Shown: positions 36,586 through 46,204, counted from the stretch's first letter. The stretch: 64,000 nucleotides of DNA from Tumebacillus lacus (GCF_026410385.1 NZ_JAPMLT010000011.1:62001-126000); one strand, 5' to 3'. Numbers and translations are program-made. The notes: generated by a model not told the origin, from the letters alone.

Positions 36586-36887
36586 GCGAAGAGAAAGCGG
36601 CACCGCAAAAAGGCGCTTCGATCGAGGAGAAACTGTTCACCATCCGCTACAAGGTGGACGACATCTCCCACCTGATCATCAAGGACCAAGAGGTCTGCAT
36701 GAAGTGCGAGACCAAGGAGTGCAACGATTTTTGTCCGGCCGATGTCTACTCTTGGCGCGATCTGACCACCCATGTCGCGTTTGAGAACTGCATCGAGTGC
36801 GGCACCTGCCGCATCGGCTGCCCGACCTACAACATCGAGTGGGTCTACCCGAAAGGCGGCTACGGCATCACCTACAAATTTGGTTGA
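36582..36887 (+). CDS. fixX: FixX ferredoxin-like protein, 101 aa
   Basis: Small iron-sulfur partner of FixC. Cys39, Cys42, Cys47 and Cys51 form one cluster (CMKCETKECNDFCP), and Cys70, Cys73, Cys76 and Cys80 a second (CIECGTCRIGCP), followed by NIEWVYPKGGYGI as is usual in FixX. Start ATG 36582 overlaps the fixC stop. Last gene of etfBA-fixCX. No nif genes are in the window, so the low-potential electrons may serve another acceptor. Confidence 0.95.
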   Translation: MSEEKAAPQKGASIEEKLFTIRYKVDDISHLIIKDQEVCMKCETKECNDFCPADVYSWRDLTTHVAFENCIECGTCRIGCPTYNIEWVYPKGGYGITYKFG

Positions 36888-36916
36888 TCGACACAACAGA
36901 ATCAGGCAGGACCGAG

Positions 36917-36950
36917 AGGACGCTCGTATTTCGCGAGTCGTCCTTTTATT
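36917..36950 (+). terminator. Terminator of the etf-fix operon
   Basis: GGACGCTCG / CGAGTCGTCC with a one-base bulge, followed by TTTTATTTATT. Confidence 0.7.
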
Positions 36951-37005
36951 TATTCAGAAAATTGATTACACTAGGTGTTATGAAGCGCGTCAGGGAGGTA
37001 TACAT

Positions 37006-37440
37006 ATGTCTACACACACCTTTGAAATCACCAACGAAGAACAGATGAATCAGGCGCTGGACATCCGCCGCACCGTGTTCATCGACGAGCAAAACGTGCC
37101 GGAGGACCTGGAGATCGACGAGTACGAATCGGTCTGCACCCACGTGCTCGCTCTGGACGATCAAGGTCGCCCGGTCGCGACGGGACGCATCCTGCCCTAC
37201 GGCGAGGGAACGGGCAAAATGCAGCGGATCGCCGTCTTGAAAGAAGCGCGCACCGGCGGCTACGGACGCAAGGTGATGGCCGCTCTCGAAGAGATTGGCA
37301 AGGCGAAAGGCTACACGCATTTCGTGTTGGAAGCGCAAACACACGCCGAGGAATTTTATAAAAAGCTCGGCTACACGACAACATCGGAACCGTTTTACGA
37401 GGCGGGCATCCTGCATGTGAGAATGGAAAAGTCCGTATAG
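37006..37440 (+). CDS. GNAT-family N-acetyltransferase, 144 aa
   Basis: Resembles ElaA/YjcF-like acetyltransferases: DIRRTVFIDEQNVPEDLEID at the N-terminus, RPVATGRILPY, MQRIAVLKEARTGGYGRKVM (acetyl-CoA loop R-T-G-G-Y-G) and HAEEFYKKLGYTT. GGGAGGTATAC precedes ATG 37006. Acceptor unknown. Confidence 0.9.
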   Translation: MSTHTFEITNEEQMNQALDIRRTVFIDEQNVPEDLEIDEYESVCTHVLALDDQGRPVATGRILPYGEGTGKMQRIAVLKEARTGGYGRKVMAALEEIGKAKGYTHFVLEAQTHAEEFYKKLGYTTTSEPFYEAGILHVRMEKSV

Positions 37441-37491
37441 GAAATTCCGTATCGAATTCAATCTGACACACGACGAGGGGGAGTCGGGCAG

Positions 37492-37992
37492 ATGAGGAAG
37501 AACTACGCGTTGTTTTGGTTGGCCGCCTCACTCATCTTTGCACTCGACCGGGTGACCAAGGTCTGGGCGGAATCGACGCTCTCCCTCGGCGAGAGCGTGC
37601 CGGGCATTCGCGACTGGTACGAGTGGACGCTGTATCACAACACAGGTGCTGCGGGCGGCGTGCTCAGCGGCCATGTCGAAATGCTGATCTTCATCTCGGT
37701 GATCGCCATCGCAGGCATCCTGTGGTTTGTCCATCGGGGCGACCACGATGCCAACATCTGGCTGTTGACCGGCCTTGGCCTGATGATCGGCGGCGCGCTG
37801 GGCAATCTGTTCGACCGCGTCTGTTACCATTATGTGATCGACTTTATCGATCCGGTCTCGGAAGACTACATCTACAACATCGCCGACAAAGGCATCCGCT
37901 GGGGGCTGTACATCGGCTTGTTCGGTCTCTGGCGTTCCCGGAGGCGATATGTCAAGGAAGAGCAACAAAACGAGCAAAAAGTCGTTTCCTGA
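37492..37992 (+). CDS. lspA: Lipoprotein signal peptidase (signal peptidase II), 166 aa
   Basis: Aspartic membrane protease that removes signal peptides of prolipoproteins, such as the several in this window. Four TM helices; NTGAAGG, GNLFDRV with the first catalytic Asp, VIDFID, and YIYNIAD with the second. Start ATG 37492 has GAGGGGGAG upstream. Usual length. The common rluD/pyrR neighbours are absent. Confidence 0.92.
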   Translation: MRKNYALFWLAASLIFALDRVTKVWAESTLSLGESVPGIRDWYEWTLYHNTGAAGGVLSGHVEMLIFISVIAIAGILWFVHRGDHDANIWLLTGLGLMIGGALGNLFDRVCYHYVIDFIDPVSEDYIYNIADKGIRWGLYIGLFGLWRSRRRYVKEEQQNEQKVVS

Positions 37993-38049
37993 TTTGGAAA
38001 GATCATGTATACTGGTGGGTAACCAGTACTTGAGAGGAGGTGAGGCAGG

Positions 38050-38190
38050 ATGAATCGCAACGCACTGAGCGAACAGATCAAAAGATTGGAACATCTGTTC
38101 GTACCCGCAACCCGTGCAGCCTTCAACGGGACCCGTCTGTCCTTTTTTACCCCATTCAACGATCAACAGGCGCATTTCATCCTGCCTTGA
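38050..38190 (+). CDS. Small hypothetical protein, 46 aa
   Basis: ATG 38050 has an excellent AGGAGGTGAGG nine bases upstream, and the frame ends at TGA 38188-38190. The product starts MNRNALSEQIKRLEHLFVPA and ends NDQQAHFILP. No signal or TM segment. Family not recognised. A terminator follows at 38219. Confidence 0.65.
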   Translation: MNRNALSEQIKRLEHLFVPATRAAFNGTRLSFFTPFNDQQAHFILP

Positions 38191-38218
38191 CCTCAACGGA
38201 TACATCGGTTGACAAAGG

Positions 38219-38248
38219 CTGCGGGAGATGTTCCCGCAGTCTTTTTTT
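38219..38248 (+). terminator. Rho-independent terminator
   Basis: CTGCGGGA / TCCCGCAG around GATGT, followed by TCTTTTTTT. Confidence 0.85.
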
Positions 38249-38293
38249 GTACCCGTCAGGCCTTGGCCGGTAGACCCGGAGGAGGCATTTCCC

Positions 38294-40204
38294 ATGATCA
38301 TCAACTGCCAACAAGTTCAAAAATATTACGGCGCGCAACTCGTGCTGTCCGAACTCACGTTTGAAATCCGCGAAGGCGAGCGCGTCGGGCTGATCGGCGC
38401 AAACGGCGCGGGCAAATCGACGTTGTTTAAAATGCTCACCCGCGAGACGACGCCCGACAGCGGTCTTCTGACGATCCGCAAAGGGCTGCGAATCGGCTCG
38501 CTGGCGCAAGTCCCCGACTATCGCGACGGCACCCGCGTCTACGAAGTGCTGGCTCGCGGTTATGAAGAGGTGCGGAGCTGGCAGGCGCGCATCACCGTGC
38601 TCGAAGCAGAGATGACCGAGCCGGATGTCTACGAAAACGAAGCGCGACTGGCTCAGGTGCTCGCCGAGTATGACCGGCTGCGGGAGGCGTTTGAGCGAGC
38701 CGGGGGCTATGAGATGGAGGCGCAGATCGAGCGCGTCGCGCACGGTCTTGGCATCGCACAGGCGCAGTATGACCGCCCGTTTGCGTCCCTGTCCGGCGGG
38801 GAAAAGACCAAGGTCGGTCTCGCCGCGCTCTTGATCGAACAGCCGGACCTGCTCCTGCTCGACGAGCCGACCAACCACCTCGACATGCATGCGGTCGAGT
38901 GGCTGGAGGAGTATCTGCGGGGCTATGCGGGCACGTTTGTCGTCATCTCGCACGACCGCTGGTTTCTCGATCAGGTCGTGACCAAAGTGATCGAGATCGA
39001 GGATGGCGAAGCGGCGATCTATCACACCAATTACACCGCCTATCAGCAGGAAAAAGAAGAGCGGCTCCTGCAACTGTTCAACGAGTATCAGGAGCAACAG
39101 AAAAAGATCAACAAGATGCAAGAGACGATCAAACAGCTGTACGAATGGGGGAGACGGGGCAGCAACGAAAAGTTTTTCCGCCGCGCCCAGTCGATGCAAA
39201 AGGCGCTCGACCGCATCCAGCGCGTGAAAAAGCCGGTGATGGAGCGCAGGCAGATGGACCTGCAACTCCAGATGGAAGGACGCTCCGGTAAACAGGTCGC
39301 CGTCTTTGACGAGGTGACCAAAACGTTCGGCACGCGCACCTTGTTCAATGGACTGTCTGAGCGATTGGTTTACGGTGAGCGCATCGCCCTGATCGGCGCA
39401 AACGGCGCGGGTAAAAGTACGCTGTTCAAACTGTTGCTCGGCCAACTCCGACCGGACGCAGGTCGGGTGACGCTCGGGGCAAACGTCGCAGTCGGCTACC
39501 TGGCGCAGGAGCAAGCGCCGGAGAGCGATGACAAGACGGTGTTGCAGTATTTCCGGGAAGAAGCCCGCATGGAAGAGGGAAGGGCGCGAGGGGAACTGGC
39601 GCGGTTTCTCTTCTACGGGGCGAGCGTGTTCAAAGCGGTGAAAAACCTCTCCGGCGGCGAGTGGAGCCGTCTGCGACTGGCGTTGCTGATGTATGAGCGG
39701 CCCAATCTGCTCTTGCTCGACGAACCGACCAACCATCTCGACATCCCGTCCCGCGAGGCGTTGGAGGAAGCGTTGGAAGACTATCCGGGCACGGTGCTGG
39801 TGATCTCGCACGACCGCTATTTCATCAACTCCCTCGTGCAGAAGATCTGGTCGCTGGAAGCGGGACAGTTGACCCGCTATGAGGGCAACTTCCATTATTA
39901 TTTGGAAAAGCGTCCCGATTCTGTCGTTGCCGTTGCGCCTGTGCAGGCTGAGCAACCGGTCATCGTTGCGCCGGAGCCGGAAGAGAAAAAACGCGTCAAC
40001 CCGTATGTCAAAGCTCGTCTCGAAGAGACGCTCACCGCTCTGGAAGCGAAGATCGCTGGGCTCGACTCGTCCATCGCCGACCCGGCCCACGCTACAGATG
40101 CCGCCCTGCTGGCCGATCTCTGCCGTCAGCGGGAGGAGACGCAGGAGGAGTACGACAACGCATTCGAGCAGTGGATGGAACTGGAAGGCGAATCGGGCGT
40201 TTGA
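38294..40204 (+). CDS. ABC-F family ATPase, 636 aa
   Basis: Two ABC domains with no membrane part. Domain 1: GANGAGKSTLFKML, LSGGEKTKVGL, LLLLDEPTNHLDMHAVEWLE. Domain 2: GANGAGKSTLFKLLLGQLRP, LSGGEWSRLRLAL, LLLLDEPTNHLDIPSREALE. They are joined by the charged ABC-F linker (YQQEKEERLLQLFNEYQEQQ to about KPVMERRQMD), and the C-terminal end is helical. ABC-F proteins act on ribosomes, either in translation quality control or as antibiotic protection; this one resembles the YdiF/Uup-like housekeeping group more than resistance types. GGAGGAGG precedes ATG 38294. Confidence 0.92.
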   Translation: MIINCQQVQKYYGAQLVLSELTFEIREGERVGLIGANGAGKSTLFKMLTRETTPDSGLLTIRKGLRIGSLAQVPDYRDGTRVYEVLARGYEEVRSWQARITVLEAEMTEPDVYENEARLAQVLAEYDRLREAFERAGGYEMEAQIERVAHGLGIAQAQYDRPFASLSGGEKTKVGLAALLIEQPDLLLLDEPTNHLDMHAVEWLEEYLRGYAGTFVVISHDRWFLDQVVTKVIEIEDGEAAIYHTNYTAYQQEKEERLLQLFNEYQEQQKKINKMQETIKQLYEWGRRGSNEKFFRRAQSMQKALDRIQRVKKPVMERRQMDLQLQMEGRSGKQVAVFDEVTKTFGTRTLFNGLSERLVYGERIALIGANGAGKSTLFKLLLGQLRPDAGRVTLGANVAVGYLAQEQAPESDDKTVLQYFREEARMEEGRARGELARFLFYGASVFKAVKNLSGGEWSRLRLALLMYERPNLLLLDEPTNHLDIPSREALEEALEDYPGTVLVISHDRYFINSLVQKIWSLEAGQLTRYEGNFHYYLEKRPDSVVAVAPVQAEQPVIVAPEPEEKKRVNPYVKARLEETLTALEAKIAGLDSSIADPAHATDAALLADLCRQREETQEEYDNAFEQWMELEGESGV

Positions 40205-40301
40205 CACAAAACGTTAACAGGATGGAAAGAACTACTATGTAACCTCTCCCCCTGACAATCGTCTATAATTTACAGGGGAACTCAGGGGGAGGGGAGAAGC
40301 A

Positions 40302-40454
40302 GTGAGAAGATGGCCGTTGTTTGTTTTGGCATTTGCTTTGGTAGTCGTCGCGGCCGTTTGGATGAACGGAACCAACAAGACCGTAACAGATACAGACAGT
40401 CAGAGAGATCAAGCTCATACGAATGTACAAAGCACAGAACAAGCCGATTCGTAA
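40302..40454 (+). CDS. Small single-pass membrane protein, 50 aa
   Basis: GTG 40302 follows GGGGAGAAGC and the frame ends at TAA 40452-40454. Residues 4-20 are a hydrophobic helix (WPLFVLAFALVVVAAVW); the remaining 30 are polar and Thr/Asp/Gln-rich, probably extracellular. A TATAAT (40264-40269) lies upstream. No family recognised. Confidence 0.6.
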   Translation: MRRWPLFVLAFALVVVAAVWMNGTNKTVTDTDSQRDQAHTNVQSTEQADS

Positions 40455-40474
40455 CGGAGGATCGTTTCTTATAG

Positions 40475-40514
40475 AAAAGCCGGACCGCCTATTTGCAGCG
40501 GACCGGCTTTTTTT
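40475..40514. terminator. Bidirectional terminator
   Basis: AAAAGCCGGACCGC / GCGGACCGGCTTTT around CTATTTGCA, with A- and T-tracts. It serves the small gene on the plus strand and the SDR gene on the minus strand. Confidence 0.8.
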
Positions 40515-40520
40515 CGTGCG

Positions 40521-41390
40521 TTACCCGTTTACAATCGCGCCGCCGTTGACGTGGATCATCTGGCCGCTCACATACGTGGAATCGTCCGACGCCAGATACA
40601 CGTAGGCGGGTGCGAGCTCGAACGGCTGCCCCGCACGTTTGTAGGGCACCTCCCGGCCAAACTTTGCCACCTCTTCGGCGGAGAACGACGACGGGATCAG
40701 CGGCGTCCAGATCGGCCCCGGTGCCACGCCGTTGACGCGAATGCCGCGGTCGACCAGTTGCAAAGACAAGGTGTAGGTGAAGACGCGCAACGCCCCTTTG
40801 CTCGACGAGTAATCGAGCAATTTTTCTTGACCGCGATAGGCGACGATGGAGTCCGTATTGATGATCGACGCGCCGCGTTGCAGATGGGGCAAGGCTGCTT
40901 TGGTCAGGAAAAACGGGGCAAAGATATTGACGGCAAACGTCCGCATCCACTGCTCCGTCGAGATCTCCTCGGGACCTTCGGCGACGTATTGCACCGCGGC
41001 GTTGTTGACGAGGATGTCGATCTGCCCATACCGGCGGATCGTCTCGTCGATGATCCATCGGCAGTTGTCTTCCGAAGTGATGTCGGCCGCGAGAAAGAGC
41101 GAGCGTCCGCCGAGTTGCTCGATCCGTACTTTGGTCTCCATCGCGTCCCGGTGCTCGTTCAGATAGACGATGACCACAGTCGCTCCTTCTTTTACAAATG
41201 CATAGGCGACGGCGCGGCCAATCCCGGAGTCACCGCCGGTGATGATCGCGACTTTGCCTTTGAGTTTGCCGCTGCCCCGATAGTTCGGATCTTCCGAGAT
41301 CGGGCGCGGCTCCATCAGATATTCAAACCCAGGGTGAAAGTCCTGATGCTGGGGTGGGAATTGTTTCGGCAGATCTTGCGAGTCGGGCAT
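40521..41390 (-). CDS. SDR-family oxidoreductase (YhxC/YdaD-like), 289 aa
   Basis: Short-chain dehydrogenase with an N-terminal extension of about 45 residues (MPDSQDLPKQFPPQHQDFHP) typical of the YhxC/YdaD group of stress-related SDRs. Motifs: ITGGDSGIGRAVAYAF (cofactor), NNAAVQY, catalytic Ser in INTDSIVAYRGQ and YSSSKGAL (Y-x-x-x-K). AAGGAGGCTG lies upstream on the minus strand. Substrate unknown. Confidence 0.9.
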   Translation of the reverse strand: MPDSQDLPKQFPPQHQDFHPGFEYLMEPRPISEDPNYRGSGKLKGKVAIITGGDSGIGRAVAYAFVKEGATVVIVYLNEHRDAMETKVRIEQLGGRSLFLAADITSEDNCRWIIDETIRRYGQIDILVNNAAVQYVAEGPEEISTEQWMRTFAVNIFAPFFLTKAALPHLQRGASIINTDSIVAYRGQEKLLDYSSSKGALRVFTYTLSLQLVDRGIRVNGVAPGPIWTPLIPSSFSAEEVAKFGREVPYKRAGQPFELAPAYVYLASDDSTYVSGQMIHVNGGAIVNG

Positions 41391-41455
41391 AAGAGACAGC
41401 CTCCTTGGCAGAATCGTATGCTATGGGTATATGTGGAAGGTTGGGAAATCGTTCA

Positions 41456-41500
41456 TTGCCGGAAACCTCTTCGCTTGGTAGAATTTATCTCATGAATTCT
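41456..41500 (+). promoter_or_regulatory. Sigma-A-type promoter of modAB with overlapping dyad
   Basis: TTGCCG (41456-41461), 17 bases, TAGAAT (41479-41484). AGAATT (41480-41485) and AATTCT (41495-41500) form a dyad over the -10 box, a possible repressor site. Confidence 0.5.
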
Positions 41501-41519
41501 GCGAGCGGGAGGTTTTCCA

Positions 41520-42302
41520 ATGAGTAAAGGAGCCGGGCAAATGTTCGCTGCTCTCGCGTTGGCGGTATTGACAGCCGCTTGTTCTGATTCTTCTGAAGAA
41601 AAAACGGAGATCATCCTCTCCGCCGCTGCATCGCTCGGGCAGCCGCTTGGGCAGATCCGCGCCGATTTTGAACGGGAATATCCCAAACTGCGTCTGACGA
41701 TCCACCTCGGCTCGTCGGGGGCGTTGCAAAAGCAGATCGAGCAAGGCGCGCCTGCCGATCTGTTCTGGTCCGCAGGCGTGGCGCAGATGGACGCACTCGA
41801 AAAAAAGGGACTGCTTCTCGACGGTACGCGCCGTGATGCGGCCGGCAACGAACTGGTGCTGGTCTTGCCTAAGGCGGAGGAGAGCGATGTGATCACGTTT
41901 AAAAGCCTAGGCGAAGCAAAAGTGCAAAAAATCGCCGTCGGAACGCCGGAAACTGTGCCTGCCGGGCAATATGCACAGCAAACATTGGAGACACTGAATG
42001 TCTGGGATTCGGTAAAGTCCCGGGCCGTCTGGACCAAGGACGTCACCCAAGTGCTGACTTATGTGGAGCGCGGTGATGTGCAGGCCGGCATCGTCTACCG
42101 CTCCGACGCACAGGGATCGGATAAAGTGCGTGTGGTGGCGACGGCTCCGGAAGGCAGCCACCAGCCGATCATCTATCCGCTCGCCGGGATCAAGGCGACC
42201 CGACACCCGGATGCAGTCCGCGAGACGATCCGCTATTTGACTGGGCCGCATGCGCAAGAGATCTTGCAAAAGCACGGCTTCAAGAAAGCAGAGGACCGGT
42301 AG
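41520..42302 (+). CDS. modA: Molybdate ABC transporter substrate-binding lipoprotein, 260 aa
   Basis: Lipobox TAAC (Cys21), then IILSAAASLGQPLGQIR, HLGSSGALQKQIEQGAPADLFWSAG (core SSGALQKQIEQGAPADLF), as in ModA proteins that bind molybdate or tungstate through the two Ser positions. C-terminal YPLAGIKATRHPDAVR fits. GGGAGG precedes ATG 41520. modB begins right at its stop codon. Confidence 0.93.
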   Translation: MSKGAGQMFAALALAVLTAACSDSSEEKTEIILSAAASLGQPLGQIRADFEREYPKLRLTIHLGSSGALQKQIEQGAPADLFWSAGVAQMDALEKKGLLLDGTRRDAAGNELVLVLPKAEESDVITFKSLGEAKVQKIAVGTPETVPAGQYAQQTLETLNVWDSVKSRAVWTKDVTQVLTYVERGDVQAGIVYRSDAQGSDKVRVVATAPEGSHQPIIYPLAGIKATRHPDAVRETIRYLTGPHAQEILQKHGFKKAEDR

Positions 42303-42968
<666 letters not shown>

Positions 42969-43079
42969 ACCAAAAAAAGAAAATGTTACGTTTTAGTAGT
43001 GGCGGGAATTTGGCAAGTATGGCACAATGGGTAAAGTGTGCTTACAAAACGGTTTATTTTTGACTTTTGGGAGGAACTT

Positions 43080-44918
43080 ATGAAGCATCAAGAACGGCTT
43101 CGCAATATTGCGATCATTGCCCACGTTGACCATGGGAAGACAACCCTCGTCGATAAATTGCTCCAGCAGTCCGGTATCTACCGGGCAAACGAGCAGGTCG
43201 TCGAACGCGTTATGGACTCGAACGACCTGGAAAGAGAACGCGGGATCACGATCCTCGCGAAAAACACCGCTGTCGACTACGGCGACTACCGCATCAACAT
43301 CGTCGACACCCCTGGCCACGCCGACTTCGGCGGCGAGGTAGAACGTATCCTCAAGATGGTTGACGGCGTACTGCTCGTCGTCGACGCGTTTGAAGGCGTC
43401 ATGCCGCAGACCAAGTTCGTTCTGCGCAAAGCCCTCGAGCAAAACCTGACCCCGATCGTCGTCGTCAACAAGATCGACCGTCCGACCGCGCGTCCGGACG
43501 ATGTCATCGACGAAGTGCTCGGCCTGTTCATCGAACTGGATGCAAACGAAGACCAGCTCGAGTTCCCGGTCGTGTACGCGTCGGCGATCAACGGCTACGC
43601 GATGCTCGACCACACGCAGCCGGGCACCGACATGAAGCCGCTGTTCGACTCCATCGTCGAACACATCCCGTCTCCGAACGTCGACCCGGATCAGCCGCTG
43701 CAGATCCAGATCAACATGCTGGACTACAACGACTACCTCGGCCGCATCGGCATCGGCCGCGTCCATCGCGGTGTTGTTCGCGTCAACGACCAAGTCGCTG
43801 TCATGAAGCGCGACGGCAAAGTTGAACGCCAGCGCGTGGTCAAGTTGTTCGGCTTCTCGGGCCTCGCCCGCGTCGAAGTCGAAGAAGCGCAAGCGGGCGA
43901 TCTGATCGCCTTCGCAGGCCTTGGCGAGATCAACGTCGGGGAGACCATCGCCGACCTGAATCATCAGGAAGCTCTGCCGCTCCTGCACATCGACGAGCCG
44001 ACCCTGCAGATGACGTTCATCGTCAACGACTCGCCGTTCGCAGGTCAAGAAGGCAAGCACGTCACGTCGCGCAAACTGCGCGACCGCCTGTTCGCGGAGC
44101 TGGAGACGGACGTTTCCATGCGTGTTGACGAAACCGATTCGCCGGACGCGTACATCGTCTCGGGCCGCGGTGAACTCCACCTGTCGATCCTGATCGAGAA
44201 CATGCGCCGCGAAGGGTTCGAGCTGGCCGTTTCCAAGCCGCAAGTTATCTTCCGCGAGATCGACGGCGTCCTCTCCGAGCCGTACGAGCACCTCGTGGTC
44301 GACGTGCCGGAAGAGTACACCGGCGCGGCGATGGAACGCCTCGGCCTTCGCAAAGCGGACATGACCAACATGATCAACAACGGCACCGGCAACGTGCGCC
44401 TTGAGTTCTTGATCCCGGCGCGCGGCCTGATCGGCTTCCGCACCGAGTTCCTGACGATCACCCGCGGCTTTGGCATCATGAACCACTCGTTCCACAGCTA
44501 CATGCCGTCCAAAGGCGACATCGAAGGCCGTCACGCAGGCGTCCTCGTGGCTGCTGAGACCGGCACCGCTTCCTACTACGGCATCGAAGGTCTGGAAGAT
44601 CGCGGTGTCATGTTCATCGAGCCGGGCACCGAGGTGTACGAAGGCATGATCGTCGGCGAACACAACCGCGACAACGACTTGACCGTCAACCCGTGCAAAA
44701 CCAAGGCGGCGACCAACGTCCGTTCCGCGACGAAGGACGACACGACCCGCCTGAAAGCTCCGCGCCTGATGTCGCTGGAGCAAGCACTCGAATACCTCAA
44801 CGACGACGAGTACTGCGAAATCACGCCGAAGTCGGTGCGTCTGCGCAAGAAGTACCTGAAGAAGAACGAGCGTGAGCGCTTCGAGAAAGAAAAGAAATGG
44901 GCGAAGCAAAACGTATAG
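43080..44918 (+). CDS. typA: Ribosome-associated GTPase TypA/BipA, 612 aa
   Basis: Translational GTPase linked to ribosome assembly and stress. G motifs: AHVDHGKTTLVDKLL (G1), RERGITILAKNTA (G2), DTPGHADFGGEVER (G3), NKIDRPTARPD (G4), YASAING (G5). The C-terminal domain has GRGELHLSILIENMRREGFE (core) and GAGTASYYG-like GTASYYGIEGLEDRG, specific to TypA. GGGAGGAAC precedes ATG 43080. Strong codon bias suggests high expression. Confidence 0.96.
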   Translation: MKHQERLRNIAIIAHVDHGKTTLVDKLLQQSGIYRANEQVVERVMDSNDLERERGITILAKNTAVDYGDYRINIVDTPGHADFGGEVERILKMVDGVLLVVDAFEGVMPQTKFVLRKALEQNLTPIVVVNKIDRPTARPDDVIDEVLGLFIELDANEDQLEFPVVYASAINGYAMLDHTQPGTDMKPLFDSIVEHIPSPNVDPDQPLQIQINMLDYNDYLGRIGIGRVHRGVVRVNDQVAVMKRDGKVERQRVVKLFGFSGLARVEVEEAQAGDLIAFAGLGEINVGETIADLNHQEALPLLHIDEPTLQMTFIVNDSPFAGQEGKHVTSRKLRDRLFAELETDVSMRVDETDSPDAYIVSGRGELHLSILIENMRREGFELAVSKPQVIFREIDGVLSEPYEHLVVDVPEEYTGAAMERLGLRKADMTNMINNGTGNVRLEFLIPARGLIGFRTEFLTITRGFGIMNHSFHSYMPSKGDIEGRHAGVLVAAETGTASYYGIEGLEDRGVMFIEPGTEVYEGMIVGEHNRDNDLTVNPCKTKAATNVRSATKDDTTRLKAPRLMSLEQALEYLNDDEYCEITPKSVRLRKKYLKKNERERFEKEKKWAKQNV

Positions 44919-45124
44919 TCGACTTTTGCAACGGCAATCTCATGACGTTCGGGATGGAAATGATCCACGAACTGCGTGAGAAGCGCCCGGAGTGGAGCGT
45001 CAGTCGCTACGGCTGTCTGACCAACTGCGGCGAGTGTGCCGTTCGTCCCTTTGCCATCGTCGATGACGAGATCGTCACCGCAGCAACTCCCGAGGAACTG
45101 CTGACGAAATTGCTCGCCGATTGA
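44897..45124 (+). CDS. DUF1450 (YuzB-like) protein, 75 aa
   Basis: Small Cys-containing protein: IVDFCNGN, then RYGCLTNCGECAVRPFAIVD and TPEELLTKL, the pattern of YuzB/DUF1450 with a C-x3-C-x2-C motif. It overlaps the typA end by 22 bases, using ATG 44897. Function of the family is unknown; the Cys motif suggests a metal or iron-sulfur site. Confidence 0.85.
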   Translation: MGEAKRIVDFCNGNLMTFGMEMIHELREKRPEWSVSRYGCLTNCGECAVRPFAIVDDEIVTAATPEELLTKLLAD

Positions 45125-45129
45125 CCCGG

Positions 45130-45163
45130 AAAGACCCTCTCGCACCTGTGAGAGGGTCTTTTT
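45130..45163 (+). terminator. Terminator of typA and the YuzB-like gene
   Basis: AAAGACCCTCTC / GAGAGGGTCTTT around GCACCTGT, then T. Confidence 0.87.
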
Positions 45164-45191
45164 GGCGTGACGTATGGGAACAGGTAAAAGA

Positions 45192-45200
45192 TGTTATAAT
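45192..45200 (+). promoter_or_regulatory. Extended -10 promoter element
   Basis: TGTTATAAT (TGn-TATAAT), 37 bases before the start of the gene at 45238. No convincing -35. Confidence 0.5.
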
Positions 45201-45237
45201 GACTGGTAGAAAGCTTGTTCGAAAGGGGTTCTCTCGC

Positions 45238-45690
45238 ATGGCTGAAAAATTGATGAACACACTCTCCAAGGAACTGGTCGACTACCTGCAGGGAGAGCGG
45301 ATCGTGTCTCTCGCTTCCATCGATGCGGACAACGGTTCGCCGAACATCCTCTGCATTTCTTGGTTGCTCGCCACCGACGCGTCGACGATCCGACTGGCAG
45401 TCGACGGACGTTCGCAACTGCTCAAAAATATTGAAAAAGACAAACGCGTCACCGTCAATGTGCTGGGAGCCGGTTCTGCGTACGCGATCATGGGCACGGC
45501 CAGCAAGTACACAGACAATCTCGAAGGCGTCGCGCTGAACATGGCGGGCGTGGAGATCAAAGTCGAGCAGGTGTACGACGTGATGTTCTACGGCGGTAAA
45601 CTGACGACCGAGCCGGGATTTGAAAAGACATATGACAAAGCACTCGCTGAGAAATACGACACCGAAGTCTACACGGCTTTGCGCCGCTAA
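45238..45690 (+). CDS. Pyridoxamine 5'-phosphate oxidase-like FMN-binding protein, 150 aa
   Basis: Split-barrel flavin-binding fold: RIVSLASIDADNGSPNILCI, TIRLAVDGRSQLLKNIEKDK and RVTVNVLGAGSAYAIMGTAS are the usual strands of the PNPOx-like family. ATG 45238 has GAAAGGGG upstream. It may bind FMN or F420/haem; the reaction is unknown. Length fits a single-domain member. Confidence 0.78.
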   Translation: MAEKLMNTLSKELVDYLQGERIVSLASIDADNGSPNILCISWLLATDASTIRLAVDGRSQLLKNIEKDKRVTVNVLGAGSAYAIMGTASKYTDNLEGVALNMAGVEIKVEQVYDVMFYGGKLTTEPGFEKTYDKALAEKYDTEVYTALRR

Positions 45691-45754
45691 TACATACTCG
45701 AAGATTCTGCGCGGATCTTCCACATCTCCACGAACTCCAAAGGAGGGACGTACA

Positions 45755-46204
45755 ATGGATAAGCCATTTTCTTACCCGCTGACGATGAAAAACGGCAAGG
45801 TGTTTGACGCTGCCGGCAAAGACGTGACCGATCTGTATCAGGAGTACAAGCAGTCTGAGGCTGCTGACAAGATGATCAACGCTCTGGAGAAGCTCGCCGA
45901 GGCGAAACTCGGCGGTCAGGAGACGCGGCGGATGCTGTTCATCGACTCGGCGTACAAGTACACGGCTGTGATCGAGACCTTTATCGGAGACGATCTCTCC
46001 GACCGGCTCAATCTGGCCTATGCGGGCAAGGTGGAGCTGAACGAAAACGGCGACTGGTATCTTAACAAAATGAACCGCAAGATCGTCGCGATTGAGAGTC
46101 TGGCCCAACTGTACAGCCTTGTATCCCGCGGTGACATCTCGATGGAGATGGCGGAGACGGCGTGGGACAATCGCGAGTCGTGCTTCTATATGATTCGCCG
46201 CTAG
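45755..46204 (+). CDS. Hypothetical protein, 149 aa
   Basis: AAAGGAGGGACG precedes ATG 45755. The sequence is soluble, mostly helical and acidic, with a repeated-looking hydrophobic pattern (MINALEKLAEAKLGG, LFIDSAYKYTAVIETFIGDD, ESLAQLYSLVSRGDISME). No signal peptide, TM segment or familiar motif. It lies between the PNPOx-like and HesB-like genes, spaced 64 and 99 bases, so co-transcription with the first is possible. Confidence 0.7.
   Translation: MDKPFSYPLTMKNGKVFDAAGKDVTDLYQEYKQSEAADKMINALEKLAEAKLGGQETRRMLFIDSAYKYTAVIETFIGDDLSDRLNLAYAGKVELNENGDWYLNKMNRKIVAIESLAQLYSLVSRGDISMEMAETAWDNRESCFYMIRR

Noticed and set aside
38294-40204. Reading the ABC-F protein as an antibiotic resistance determinant
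   Set aside because: The linker and overall sequence look like housekeeping ABC-F proteins, and no leader-peptide attenuator was found upstream; the annotation is kept general.
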